DNA of 64,000 bases from Typhlomys cinereus (GCA_023101885.1 JALPQD010000304.1:1-64000); one strand, 5' to 3'; positions 34,530-45,730 are shown, counted from the first letter of the stretch. Made by a program: numbers and translations. Notes: generated by a model from the sequence alone, not told the origin.

Positions 34530-35265
34530 CACTTTTCCTCTCCACTCCTTCCTTCACTTTGCTCAAGACCACAGTTATCTCTCGCCTGCGTTGCTTCACC
34601 AGCATAGACCTTGACTGGTGTCCTTAGCTCTAGATTTTAATCTTCCCATCATCCCAACCGTGGTCATACTTCTCAGTATGACACATACCTAGGATTTCAA
34701 AGTAAAGTCTCAATTCTGTGGCATGATGACAGAGAAGACTCATTAGAGTCAACCTCTTATTCCACAATCTATGTCTTTCCTACCACTCCAGGCAACTCCC
34801 CTTACAGACCTGGCACTCCAGGGTGAGCTCATTAGTCTCACACCAATGATTTTCCCATGATCCCTCATGTCATGTGGTCCTCCAGTCTGACAAGCACCCC
34901 ATTTTTTTCTTTATTCCCCTAACCATTCTCTTGCCTCTTATTATGCCTCTTATTATGAAAACATGTGGCCACCATCTTCATAACTCATTGATTGTGTATA
35001 AATGAAACTCTGAACATACAAGATAATTACATATTTCTCTCGCTTGTCAGCCCAATGTTCCTTGCTCTGGAAAAGCATCCTTAATCTTCTTGTGAGGATT
35101 GGATATCCCTTTTCTGGGTCTCATAGAGTTTGGATTAAATGATCCATTTACTCTCCTCCTTACTAGTCCATAAGTTCTGTCTGGACATGATCTACATCTC
35201 TCTACTCTTGTTCCCTAATGCTTGGTGCAATGCCCCGCATATAAATGGCATGCAAAGAATGCTGA
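34530..35265 (+). mobile_element. L2 fragment
   Basis: A diverged L2 3' region: CCATAAGTTCTGTCTGGACA, CCCTAATGCTTGGTGCAATG and CCCCGCATATAAATGGCATG near the end follow the L2 pattern. The upstream part is less certain. Confidence 0.5.
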
Positions 35266-35639
35266 TTTAGAAAGAAACACTCAACCAAGTGCTCAAGTTT
35301 ACCATAGAGAGAATATTTAGCCATCCTCATTCTTTTTGACACAGAATTTAGGGTTTTATTTGTTTGCTGTGGGAACCCAATTCTGGGCCTTGAGCATGCC
35401 CAAGACCTCTGGGATCTGATTGATTCACTTACAAGACCATTTTTTCATTTCTCCTCCTCTTTATCTCTTCATAATGCAAGAAATGATCAGCGGGTAGGGG
35501 TTGTTTAGGAAGACTGTATTAGGAGTACATTTTGGTCTTGTCTGTTGTCTTTTCCATAAAACTGAAAAAATATTCCAAATGTTATTGGGCCCTCCTTCTT
35601 TTACTTGTATGTTATGTAAGAATAAAATGTTGAGGACCA

Positions 35640-35765
35640 ACAAAATAGCTCACTGGGTAAATGTACTTGTCACACAAGTCTGATGACCTGAGTTCAATTC
35701 CTGGAACACACACTCAGAGATCTGAGTACATGAAGTTGTCCTCTGACCTCCATATGTGCAGTGTG
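35640..35765 (+). mobile_element. B2-type SINE
   Basis: AAATAGCTCACTGGGTAAAT, CTGATGACCTGAGTTCAATT then CCTGGAACACAC, and TTGTCCTCTGACCTCCATAT are a B2/B3 head and body. A very long CA tail follows. Confidence 0.75.
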
Positions 35766-36032
35766 TTCACACACACATGCACACACACACACACACACGC
35801 ATGCACACACACACACACGCATGCACACACACACACGCACACACATGCACACACACACACATGCATGCACACACATGCACACACACATGCATGCACACAC
35901 ATGCACACACACATGCACACACACATGCATGCACACACATGCACACACATGCATGCACACACATGCACACACACGCATGCACACACACACACACATGCAT
36001 GCACACACATGCACACACACACACACACACAG
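35766..36032 (+). repeat. Compound (CA)n/(CACACATGCATG)n satellite
   Basis: About 265 bp of CA repeat is regularly broken by ATGCATG or ATG, giving a higher-order CACACATGCA-type unit. Every forward and reverse ORF across it is low-complexity. A purine-rich GA/GGA stretch follows at 36050-36180. Confidence 0.95.
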
Positions 36033-36184
36033 AGACATACATGCACAGCAGATTTCAAAGAAGGAAAGAAAGAGGAACAGGGGGAGGAGAGAGGAGAAGG
36101 GGGTAAGGAGATCAAGAGGGAAGGGAGATGAGAAGGAGGGGAGATGAGGAGGAGGAAAAAGAGGAGGATGAGGCAGAAGAAGAG

Positions 36185-38015
36185 AAATATTTCAATGCAC
36201 AGGATCCTGCATAGAAATTTCAACTTCCTGACTTGATATTAATTTTTATCCTTTAAGATTCAAGCAGATGAGCCCTCTAATAAGACAGTGACAAAATGAT
36301 CCAGCGACTTCTACCTTACCTGCCATTTCCTCACGCTCCATCTCTATGCCTATGAATTTTGTGAAGAAAGTGAGAAGGATTTGGTCTCCATAGACAATAT
36401 AAATTATTTTTCCATTTCTCTTCCTCCTTGGGTCTTCCATCTTCATCCCATAAAATGTTACACCTCTCAACACTATTAGTCTTGGAGTTATTACCTGGTT
36501 ACTGCTATCTTAGGGCGAGAACTTACACTGTATCACAGATTCTTTTCATTATTCTGGTGTATATTGTAGTAGTGGTTATCACCTGGGTTACTGCTCCCAT
36601 TGCTTTTTGTAGAGAAAGGAGGGGTTGTTTGTTTTTCTCAATGGAAGATTTGAGAGTTTATCTCAATATTTGTTTAGCTTTTAAGGAAACTAGAGTGAGA
36701 GCAGATTATCTGTTTCTTTATAATTTTGATACTATTTCTTATGGGAAGTTTCTTCTTTCCTTTGTCCCTCTTTACTTCTTTCCTTATTTTTCCTTTTTTC
36801 TTCATTTCTTCCCTGTATTTCTTTCTACCATATATAAAGATGGTTTATTAATAAAGAAGTAAATTTGCCTACTTCTCAAATAGGATACTTCCCATGTATT
36901 TATATAATGCTGGCTGGTGAAAGAAATGCTGGATTATTCTCTTCATGAAGAAATTTAAGTATCAAGATGACGCTTCCAGCCACACTGACTGCCAAGATTT
37001 ATAATTATCAAAGTAACACAATTAAGTGCTCTTCTCAGTCTTTCTCTAGCTTATGGGTCTAATAGTCTCCCTTAAAAGGAAGTGTATGTCTCATGGGGTT
37101 AATAAATGTGCAAATACTGAGGTTTGAGTTAAATCAAGGCCATGGTTTTGTTTTTCACTTATTTCCTGTTCCTAAAAGTTTGCCTTCAGTCATTGGATGT
37201 CTGTGTAATTAAGGAAGACACATAATGGAGAGTATACTCATTTCATGTAACCAACTGCCACTCATCTCCTCATTCATGCTGGACTTCAGTTCCTTCCCAA
37301 CCATATTCATTCTACCTAGGAGAGTTTCCTTTAATGAAAAAGATGGAATTGAAATATATGAAGTATATGTCCTTATGGGCTATTCTCATGCTAACAATCT
37401 TTCTCCTTTATGGTCCTGTCCCAAATCATCCTTATCATTTTTCTAAGCATCGGACCATTCAAAACTTTTCATCAACACACTGCACTATGTTATATCTTTA
37501 TTGTGATTTTTCTTCCATATTCTTCTACTTCCATTCTTTCCTTGCTACCCTATCTCCACATATCCACCCCCTCCCCAAAGAAAACAGGTTGTAATCATCT
37601 TCATACTTCTTTGTGGTCAAAATAAAGCTTGTCTTGCCAAAGGTCCATATAGTTATAAAGCTTGTGCCAAATAATGTATCTAGATTCCAAAATCTGCTTT
37701 TTAGCATCCGGCAGGGACATTGATCACTCACGTCCACAGAAATCACAGCAGTGGGTGACCTGATTCTTCTCCCATATACACACCCCAAGTTCTGGATGTG
37801 AATCCAAATGAGGCGCTTCATTCCGACTTCTACAGGAAGAGGATGTCTGGAGGCACAGAGAGAGAGAAAGGTTCCAGGCATGCAACATGGCTTTTATTAT
37901 GCTGAATTGTTTTTGTCACCATAGCATTTTAAGTCTTAACCTTAAAAGTTTGTGTGCATGTGTGTAGAAAGAGAGAGAAAAAGAGATAGAGAAAGGAAAA
38001 GGATGGGAGAGAGAA
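36185..38015. other. Unidentified AT-rich DNA
   Basis: No supported gene or clear repeat. A minus-strand ORF at 36246-36473 and a plus-strand ORF at 36428-36862 show no known domain. Confidence 0.4.
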
Positions 38016-38105
38016 AAGAGAGGTTCAGTGGCAGAACACTTACCTAGCATGCATGAAAGTACTGATTTGATCTCCAGCACCCAAAAAAATTATAATAATA
38101 ATGGT
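38016..38105 (+). mobile_element. ID-like SINE
   Basis: GAGGTTCAGTGGCAGAACAC, TTACCTAGCATGCATGAAAG and CTCCAGCACCCAAAAAAA are the ID pattern. Confidence 0.7.
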
Positions 38106-38689
38106 AATGAAGAGTAGATCTAGCTTTGAACCACTGCATCACAACTACTATAAATTATGCTCTGAAAGATGCTTTAAGTTTCCTTCACAATTCTGACCTA
38201 CAGGTATTTTAAACATTTCTAGAAAACTACCTTTGGGGCCATGTAGGATCTGCAGCCAACTGAGACATTGCTAAGGTAATCTGTAACCCTGGGATACTAA
38301 TTAACTCTGAATATTGCATATAAATTAAGCCAGCAGCTAGTAAAAGAAGCAAATTGCAAAAGGGGGGAAAATAAAGCAATTTAAAAGAAAAATATTGTCT
38401 TCTGATTGCAGAAAAAGGCATCAGGGCATGGCAGAAATCACTGTCTCCTCCTCCTGGCCTGTTGTGCTTTTACTGGACATTTCCCCTTTTCTCTTTGCTT
38501 TGATTTTGTTTCCTTTCTCCATTTTGTGGGTGTGATGTTAGGCTAAAGATGGTGTCCTGCCTCCAAATTCCTGTTCTCCTTCATCTCTCTGTCTTGTCTT
38601 AAATATGCTTATTGTGAAATCCATTGTTTTAACAAATGCTTAAATGCACGACACAGCAATGCTAACTACAGGAGCTGTCAGGTAGGGAA

Positions 38690-38885
38690 GATGTCTCGAA
38701 TCTTTTTGTTTTGTGCCAACCTATCAACACTTCCCCATTCTTACTCTCCACATCCCTGGCAGCCACCCTTTACCTCTCTTTTGGGGTTTGGCCACTTTAC
38801 ATACTTCATCTTATAAGAACCACACATCATTTGTCCTTCTATGACATTTATCATGCAGTCCTCCAACTCCAGTCTATTAAATGTA
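38690..38885 (-). mobile_element. Old L1M 3' UTR fragment
   Basis: CACTTCCCCATTCTTACTCT, CATCCCTGGCAGCCACCCTT and CTTCATCTTATAAGAACCAC follow the reverse complement of mammalian L1M 3' UTRs. Confidence 0.55.
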
Positions 38886-38904
38886 TATATCACATTTTCT
38901 TTTT

Positions 38905-39218
38905 AAAATTCACTTGCATGTGTACAGGCCCACGTGTGCCACGGCACGCGTGTGACAGTCAGAGGACAGTTTTCCTAAGCTGGTGTGCACCTCACCTTGT
39001 CGAGGTAGGTCTCGCATTCCTGCCACTGTGCAGTGCTATTCAGGCGAGCTGACTTCCAGCTGATTCTGCTGCCCTGACTCCCATCCCCGATGCAGGAATT
39101 CTGGGTTTATGAATGCACACCGCTGCTTCCAGCTTTTCACGTGGGTTCCAGGAGTTGAACTCACATCAGTAGGCTTACAAAGCAAGCACTTTATTTGGTA
39201 AGCAACCTCCCCAGCTCC
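38905..39218 (-). mobile_element. B3-like SINE
   Basis: CATGTGTACAGGCCCACGTG at one end and AAGCAAGCACTTTATTTGGT then AAGCAACCTCCCCAGCTCC at the other fit an inverted B2/B3 SINE. The copy is GC/CpG richer than average. Confidence 0.65.
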
Positions 39219-40361
39219 TTATTTTCTTTATCCCGATGTCTAAATGGGTTTGTATGGAAACCCACTGTGATCTAAGCCAGCACGTCTCCTTTAATCAGGC
39301 GTATGTGCCAAAAGGGAGCGGCAGAGGTTTCTGCTTAAACCTAAACTCACATGCATTTTACCTTCATGTGTGTGAATTTGTAACTGTTACTTATGACTTG
39401 GTTATTCTGCAATCTGAAGAGACACCTATCAATCCTGATCTACTTTGAGGCTGCAGATTAAATAGCCCCAAGCATTACTAACCATCAGTATTGCCCATAT
39501 GCTACAGCATTGACAGAACCTACTGGATATTCCTTATCACAATTCCTTATCACACACAGCAAGGTCACCTCATGTTCCCTCATTCCTACCCTGAGCAACA
39601 TCTACAGCAAGGGACTATGCTCCAAAAACATCCCTTATGCAATAGCAGGACAGTTCCACCCATGAAATTATGAATTACTTGTAAGTATCATGTTTCTGGT
39701 CTATTTTTAAAAATCTGACCTTGAGCTGATTTGCCAGTTGCTAACTTCTATTTGCCTCTATAGCACTTTTTGCTTCTCTTTATCGGTTTAACACATTTGC
39801 TTAGCCATCTCGGCAAAAAGAATTAAAATTGCTTGACAAAGACATGTTTGTGAGCTAGCTGTCATTGAAGAAGGGCTTCTAGGAAATTTTCTCTAAGTTC
39901 CCTAGAGGTTACTATTTCAGTTCATGAGGAAGGAATCAGTTTATGGGGGAGAGTAGTGAAATAAGTCATCATCCATTCAGCAAACCAGAAGTTAATGCTA
40001 AGTGTTCCACGTCTAAGTGGCCACCTCCTTAGGACCCTGGTTTTAAAGAAAGGCCTTGAAATATCATAACGTCTTGTGGCATATGTAGAAAGCGCATTGG
40101 ACTGGAAGTAGGGTACACAGTTTGAAATCCAGGGGGTCCCCATGCTGATTCTCCGCAGGCATAGCTCTAGGTAATCTCTTTTGTGCTTCAGCTCTGGCTT
40201 TGGTCAAATGGAAAAACAGAAACACATGTCCTTCCTTGGCCCGTAGCTATAAGGAATAAGGAAACTCATCTTGCACACAGCGGAACAGGTTATGGTGAAT
40301 ATGATCAAGTTCTCCATAGCAACAGCATTGAGGGTAACTTTTATCCTTACATGGAAACAGG

Positions 40362-40409
40362 CCAAAATTCACCTAACTACAAGTTCCAAAATTCACCTAA
40401 CTTCAAGTA
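40362..40409 (+). repeat. 24-bp tandem duplication
   Basis: CCAAAATTCACCTAACTACA then AGTT at 40362-40385 is followed directly by a copy at 40386-40409 with two mismatches. Confidence 0.9.
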
Positions 40410-41507
40410 CCCAAATAGGTGCGTGAATACCATATGTGGTATAGGACAGGGTATTACACTACGAAGGAAATGAAGAAGGTTCTAACACAGTCCACCATCT
40501 CCACAGTGGGGCACAATGAGGAAGGCTGGCTTTTTCTAAGTTTGTATACCAGGGCTCAGGCCACTGGGTCTCTTTCTACCAGAGAATGTCTGCTTTTGTA
40601 TAAAATCAAAAAAAGAACAAATGGTGATACACTCCTCCCATGGCCAAGAGGACAGACACAGAAAAGCAATGCTCTGAATTATTCATGGTCAAAAACACGT
40701 ACACACAACAGGACCAAAAGGCAGGAATGCTCTGAGAGCCCCTGTCCCCCCTCCCCACTCCATCTTCTTCATTTTGCCCTCATTTCCTCTTGGCAACACC
40801 CAGGAGTGCACCAAAAAAAGAACATTGCTTAACGGTAAGCATCCTTTGACAGACCTGCTAGAATTTACCATACTATTTAAGAAAGCAAACATACATTAAG
40901 ATTAATGGTTAATTTAATGTATTATTTCTGGTGCAGCTTTTTCTTTGCTAACAATGAGACTAAGACAGAGGACAATAATGATAAAACTAGGAGGCTAGAG
41001 CATTTAATGCAAGATACATACAAATCTGCATATTATCCTACTATGCCAAGCGATCTTGACACACACAAAGGATTTCATTCCGAGTCGATGCTAGTCTTGA
41101 CGAAAATACAGGATGTACCGTTGTTCATAAGCCAAGGATTTCAAGAAGGTGGGCTGACCATGAGACCTTACTCCTCGTTAAGCTTTGTGTGTCAAAGTCA
41201 AATGTGCCTTGGCAGTTACAAACTTCAGTTAGATGATCCAGCGCAAGGAAAAGACAATGGGAAAACACAAAATACTCCACCTAACTCGGCTACTCCTACT
41301 GAACAACACCTATACTGTGTGTTTATAAGTTGTGGCCCATGATGATGGGAAACTTACTACACGATAACCAAACAGTGCATGTTGCACTTAGTTTACAGCA
41401 TGTGTGATGTGCTCAGTATGAGGGGAAAAAATCTACCATCCAGCAGACACTTGGGCTGGACTTGAAGGCCAGGTAGCAGCAATGTGGTAGGATACTGTTC
41501 TTTTTTG

Positions 41508-41513
41508 TTTATT
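41508..41513 (-). promoter_or_regulatory. Candidate Armh4 poly(A) signal AATAAA
   Basis: A minus-strand AATAAA lies 87 nt downstream of the Armh4 stop codon. It could be a proximal poly(A) signal giving a very short 3' UTR. Longer forms are possible, because the DNA down to about 40.1 kb is free of recognisable repeats. No experimental support is visible. Confidence 0.35.
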
Positions 41514-41599
41514 TCCTTCTTCTTTCCTTCTGTTCCCTCCCCCCAAATAAAAATAAAATAGTAATCTCGTTGAATAAGCTGATTCAACCCAAGTCCAGT

Positions 41600-41668
41600 T
41601 CAGAATTCATCTTCGGAGCTGTCGGCTAAGAGCATTACTCGATCTTGCATGCTGTTGAATTCTCGCTG
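41600..41668 (-). CDS. Armh4: Armh4 (C14orf37-like) terminal coding exon
   Basis: This is the last coding exon on the minus strand. It encodes QREFNSMQDRVMLL followed by ADSSEDEF and a TGA at 41602-41600. The acceptor is a pyrimidine run ending in TAG at 41670-41669, directly before CAG CGA GAA. The previous exon ends in phase 0, so the reading frame continues. The product is a short cytoplasmic tail with an acidic C-terminus. From memory the joined C-terminus matches ARMH4, a single-pass type I membrane protein reported to dampen gp130/STAT3 signalling. The family assignment rests on recall and not on a search. A minus-strand AATAAA lies 87 nt past the stop. Confidence 0.75.
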   Translation of the reverse strand, partial: QREFNSMQDRVMLLADSSEDEF

Positions 41669-41895
41669 CTAGAGAAAAGAAAACAGAAAAGCATTAAAAC
41701 CCTTCTCTAGCCAAGGGGAGAAGCAGGACCACTTTAATAGACACAGGAGCAAATGAGGCTGAGGCAGCAGCTAAGCCAAACAGGCAGAACACAGTGCTGT
41801 TCATGCACCATTTAACCCAGTGCTCTTTATGAAGCAAATCGGATGACCAAATACTCTGCGCAAGGGATTGGGGTTCACTCTGGTTGCATCCATAC

Positions 41896-42030
41896 CTTTC
41901 TTTTATGTCTTTTGAAACCACTTCTTCTCCGACGATTCATCACCTTAATGCTGTAAAGCGCTCCCAAGATGAATAAGGCTCCAGCTATCCCGACCCCGAC
42001 GGGCACCAGCATCCCAGACATGTAGCCAGC
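41896..42030 (-). CDS. Armh4: Armh4 (C14orf37-like) transmembrane exon
   Basis: This internal exon is 135 bp (45 codons) and phase 0 at both ends. It lies between an acceptor CTGTGTGCAG and a donor AAAG|GTATG. The translation starts AGYMSGMLVPVGVG, runs through a hydrophobic helix IAGALFILGALYSI, and ends in a strongly basic stop-transfer region VMNRRRRSGFKRHKRK. This is the layout of a type I single-pass protein with a short cytoplasmic tail. I recognise it as the ARMH4 membrane exon. The large extracellular part must be encoded upstream on the minus strand; I found no other ARMH4 exon up to 64000, so the next exon is probably outside the window. The basic cluster could also act in membrane-proximal binding, but that is inference. 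Confidence 0.75.
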
Positions 42031-42224
42031 CTGCACACAGGAGGAGACACACATCAGGAAGCCAAGTGGACCTCAGTCCTGGGTTCCCCATCCCTGCTGC
42101 ATGGCTGCAGGCTTTTAGCTGCTTTGAAGTCCTCTGTCTGCTTTGCAGCAAAATTAAAAAGAATAGTACTTAGAACGAAGGTGCTGCTTTGAGGGAGAGA
42201 GCCGAACAGAAAGGAGGATACCAC

Positions 42225-42275
42225 ACACACACGCGCGCGCGCACACACACACACACACACACATGCATGCACACA
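42225..42275 (+). repeat. (CA)n/(CG)n microsatellite
   Basis: CACACACA, a CGCGCGCG core and further CA repeats with ATGCATGC lie about 200 bp upstream (in the gene's sense) of the Armh4 membrane exon. Alternating purine-pyrimidine sequence of this kind can form Z-DNA. Confidence 0.9.
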
Positions 42276-42521
42276 CTTTCAAATCCTTAGATGTACTGAA
42301 ATAAATCAGCTCAACCAATGGCCCTTCCAGTGAGCTGCTTATGCACATTTCTCAACATCAATTTTTGATGACAGAAATATAATTTGCACTAAAGATGGAT
42401 GGAGTGGGCTTCTGAGAATGCCAGGACTATTAAAATGCTATAAATTGGAAAAAGCCTAAGTCGATTGTCAAGGGTTGAAAGTGTCCTCTGGAATACTATG
42501 TTCTTTGGCAGTCTTGGCAGT

Positions 42522-42573
<52 letters not shown>

Positions 42574-42892
42574 TTTTTCTCATTTATTTCGCTCCTCTCT
42601 CTTCTCTCTGTCTCTCTCCTCTTTCTCGGCTTTCATCTCTCTTTCTCTCTTTTCTCTTTCCCCTCTTTTCTCTACTCTTACCCTTTCTCCCCCTTTCTTT
42701 TCTTCTCTCTCCCCTTTCTCTCTCCTCTATTTCTCCTTCTCCCTCCTCCTCTCTCTTCTGTTTTTCTATTTCTCTCTCCCTTCTCTATTCTCTATCCCCT
42801 CCTCTCTTTTCTCTCTTCTCTTCCCTTCTCTCCCTCTTTTCTCTTCTCTCTTCCCTTCTTCCCCTCTTTTCTCTATTCTCTCTCTCTCTTCC
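42522..42892 (+). repeat. (CT)n followed by a 320-bp polypyrimidine tract
   Basis: About 23 CT units (42522-42568) pass into about 320 bp made almost entirely of C and T. The long LS/FS-rich ORFs across it are low-complexity artefacts. Confidence 0.95.
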
Positions 42893-42899
42893 CATGTAT

Positions 42900-44035
42900 C
42901 ACAGTAAGAAAGGAAAGATGAGGGTGCTTTTAATGACAGGAAGAGGAGGCTGCAAAGGAAGAGAGAGCAAGGTAAGATGTCAGCAAGAGGCAGAAAGATA
43001 GATGAAGAGTAAATATACACACAAGAGTAAATGGACTGTGATGGAACAGTATGTTCAGTGGACAAAACTAAGACAGGGAGCATCCCCCAACTCCAAAGAA
43101 AAACAGTGGCAGCAAAGACCACAACAATCATTCCCACGATGACACCTTCTGAGAAGTATGCTTCCAGCATCCCTGAGGGTCACCCTGGACAGTCCCGAGA
43201 GAGCAGCAAGAGTCCCTGGGCTCACAGCTCAGGCCCCACCATGATGTCTCTGTTGAGCTAGATCCCTGAAATAGGACCCTGTGACTTACAGGGGTGTAAG
43301 CTAACCTGCAGCCCTTCATTGGAGAACACAGGTGGGACTTACATCCCTAGAAGCCTAACCAGACAATTTTGGTTTTAGCCACTGGAATCAGTAAGTGGGC
43401 ATCGTTGGTGGCGGGGGATATGGCGGGGGATATGAATCTCTTTGTTTTTGTAAACTATTTCTTCAATTTCCAATCTAGCCCAAACTATTTCTGGTATCTC
43501 TCAGGATGAGCCAAAAAAAGAAAGAGCAAAAGACAAAATAAAAAAATTTTAAAACTGCTGTCGTCTGCAGGTTGTAGCATATGCCTAACATGTGAGATGA
43601 GTTGAAGGAGTCGCATGTTGGGACAAAGCTCGGAACCCTGGTCTATGCTCAGTCTGTCTCTCACGGGCCTAAGTTAAAGCAAAATGTGGAATTTTTTCCC
43701 ACTAATTTAAGAACAATAGAGGGTTTTTATCCACGTGGTACTTTTTCTTGAGAAAGAGAACCCAGTCATTTTTTTCAACAAATTAATATGCTGTGTAGAA
43801 GCTCAAACTTTTTCTAAAATTCTTGCAGATCTGCTTAAGGCTTATAAAAATTCTGTAATCTTCCATGTGGGAAATAGCAGACAAAAGAAAAACTCTGGAG
43901 CTTTCATCAAAAAATGTGGATGCTTTTAAATCACTCTTGGAAACACGTATGCTGAAATATGATGAATCATCTCAACAACCTTCAACCTATTGATTAGCCT
44001 TCTCTGAGCGGCACATTCATTTATTCATACAATGT
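42900..44035. other. Unidentified, presumed Armh4 intron
   Basis: No supported exon. A minus-strand ORF near 43128-43170 has a hydrophobic stretch but no convincing splice sites. Confidence 0.4.
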
Positions 44036-44042
44036 GTATCTC

Positions 44043-44055
44043 TGTGTGTGTGTGT

Positions 44056-44108
<53 letters not shown>

Positions 44109-44113
44109 CGCGC

Positions 44114-44152
<39 letters not shown>
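44043..44152 (+). repeat. (GT)n with CGCG cores
   Basis: About 110 bp of alternating GT includes GTGCGCGCGTGTGCGCGCGT. It is nearly pure purine-pyrimidine alternation. Confidence 0.95.
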
Positions 44153-44153
<1 letters not shown>

Positions 44154-44154
44154 A

Positions 44155-44320
44155 TGCACATGTCCATATGCCAGTGTGCACATATGGAGGTCAGAAGCCA
44201 AATTGATAGAAGTCTGTTCTCTTCTACCGACATGTAGATTCCAGGGACTGAACTCAGGCCATCGGGCTGGGTGGCAAGCACCATTACATGCTGAGCCAAC
44301 TTGCCGTCCTCTGGGCTACA
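44155..44320 (-). mobile_element. B2-type SINE
   Basis: CATATGGAGGTCAGAAGCCA, TTCCAGGGACTGAACTCAGG and ACATGCTGAGCCAACTTGCC are an inverted B2/B3 body and head. The preceding GT tract is its tail. Confidence 0.75.
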
Positions 44321-44711
44321 CATTAGAGGACAATATTCTCATATTTGGAAGATCAGCTTGACCAACCACTCCATGGGCCTCCTCCAGCTATGTGACTTAA
44401 CTCCACACCCACCATGTGAATGCTCCAAAATATATTATTCTCTTCAGATTCTGCACACACACAAAAACATAATAATTATGTCTCTCTCCCTTCTCTTTTG
44501 TCCCTTGCCTTTTTTTATGGCCTCTGCCTTGCTTTCAAATCACAAGTAAATTACAAAATGGGGGCAAAGCTATCACTATATCATCCTCAAATATGACAAC
44601 CATTCCTCCCTCAAAAGGAAGCTCTTTTGCAGAATTGTTTATGACTTCTAATACCTTTTCTTTGTTCAAAAATCACTGGTTGTGCACAAGCCACTGATAT
44701 GTTTTTCCTAC

Positions 44712-44712
<1 letters not shown>

Positions 44713-44749
<37 letters not shown>

Positions 44750-44757
44750 ATAAACTA
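44713..44757 (+). repeat. Poly(A) run
   Basis: About 45 consecutive A residues. No obvious retroelement body is attached on the 5' side. Confidence 0.9.
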
Positions 44758-45117
44758 AATCTGACCATGGCAGGACATCCAAGCAACCTAAGAGGAAAGA
44801 TCTAGCTTTTATCGAAAGACGGTATTCAGAGTGTCAGTATCACAGAAGACAGAAGGCAGCTATGGAAAGGTTCCAGATTAAAGGAAACAAATATGACAAG
44901 GTATGTGCTGCATAATCTTAGGCTGAGTGTTGTCCCACAGGAGACAGGTTTTTCTATGGGATATTTCAAGTCTTTTGAAGAACAGCACTATGGAAAGTAG
45001 AGAATATAAGTATATGCAAACTGTATCTATAGAAAGTGGGACCAAGCTATTAGCTACACTATGGTGTCATACAAACTGTTCTTGTTTGTATGAAACACAC
45101 ACTGAATAGGGCATGAT

Positions 45118-45120
45118 ATA

Positions 45121-45160
<40 letters not shown>
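45118..45160 (+). repeat. (TA)n microsatellite
   Basis: TATATATATGTA followed by a pure TA run of about 16 units. Confidence 0.9.
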
Positions 45161-45163
<3 letters not shown>

Positions 45164-45474
45164 ACATGATATATGCAATTTATCCTCACATGGTTCAGAA
45201 GAACAGAGAATGTCAATAAATACTAAGTCAATGGGGTAAAATGTTAAAGTAGAGAGTGTGGGGGTTCAAAGGAAGAATGCTCTCTGTGCTGCTCTTCCTC
45301 TTATAATAAGCTGTCTGTCAGTTTGAAATCATGTCAAAAAAAAACTTAGATGTTTAAAACAGACTATAAACCATAAGCTGACTAGATACAATTGTTTTTA
45401 TATGTTTGGCTCTGAGGCTGTTCTTTTAAAAATGCATGGGTTCAAAAACATCTGTTGTCAAAAAAGCCATATGA

Positions 45475-45730
45475 TGGGGCAGGTAGCTCAGTTGTCAGAG
45501 TGCTTGTCTAGCATGCATGAAATTCTCGGCTCAATCCACAGCACTGCATAAAACCAGACATGGTGATGCATGCCTGTAATCCCAGCATGATGCAGTCCCA
45601 AAATGAAATCCCAGCATGATGCAATCTTAGCATGAGGGAAGCAGAAGCAAGAGAATCAGAAGCTCAAGTCCATCCTTGGCTCTAGCGTAAGTTCAGCCTG
45701 GGCTGCATATGATCCTGTCTCCAAAAAAAA
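45475..45730 (+). mobile_element. ID-B1 fusion SINE (B4/RSINE type)
   Basis: The ID head GGGGCAGGTAGCTCAGTTGT, CTAGCATGCATGAAATTCTC and the B1 body GGTGATGCATGCCTGTAATC end in CTGTCTCCAAAAAAAA. An internal stretch around CCCAGCATGATGCA is imperfectly duplicated. Confidence 0.8.

Larger units (their letters stand above)
40130..41599 (-). other. Probable Armh4 3' UTR and flank
   Basis: About 1.5 kb downstream of the stop contains no recognisable SINE, L1 or long microsatellite. It keeps more CpG dinucleotides than the surrounding repeat-rich DNA (for example in 41050-41300). This fits a retained 3' UTR or conserved flank. It includes a 24-bp tandem duplication at 40362-40409. ORFs here show no recognisable protein. 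Confidence 0.4.

Noticed and set aside
35661..36223. Several long ORFs on both strands
   Set aside because: They are HT/CV repeats read through a CA/ATGCATG satellite and have no protein character.
36246..36473. Minus-strand ORF with a donor-like GGCAGGTAAGG
   Set aside because: No convincing acceptor, no recognisable protein and no frame continuity with another exon.
42465..43001. 178- and 148-codon ORFs rich in L, S and F
   Set aside because: They are a read-through of a polypyrimidine tract, not membrane proteins.
43128..43319. Hydrophobic minus-strand ORF near Armh4
   Set aside because: It does not match the remembered ARMH4 sequence and lacks splice sites. It is likely chance.
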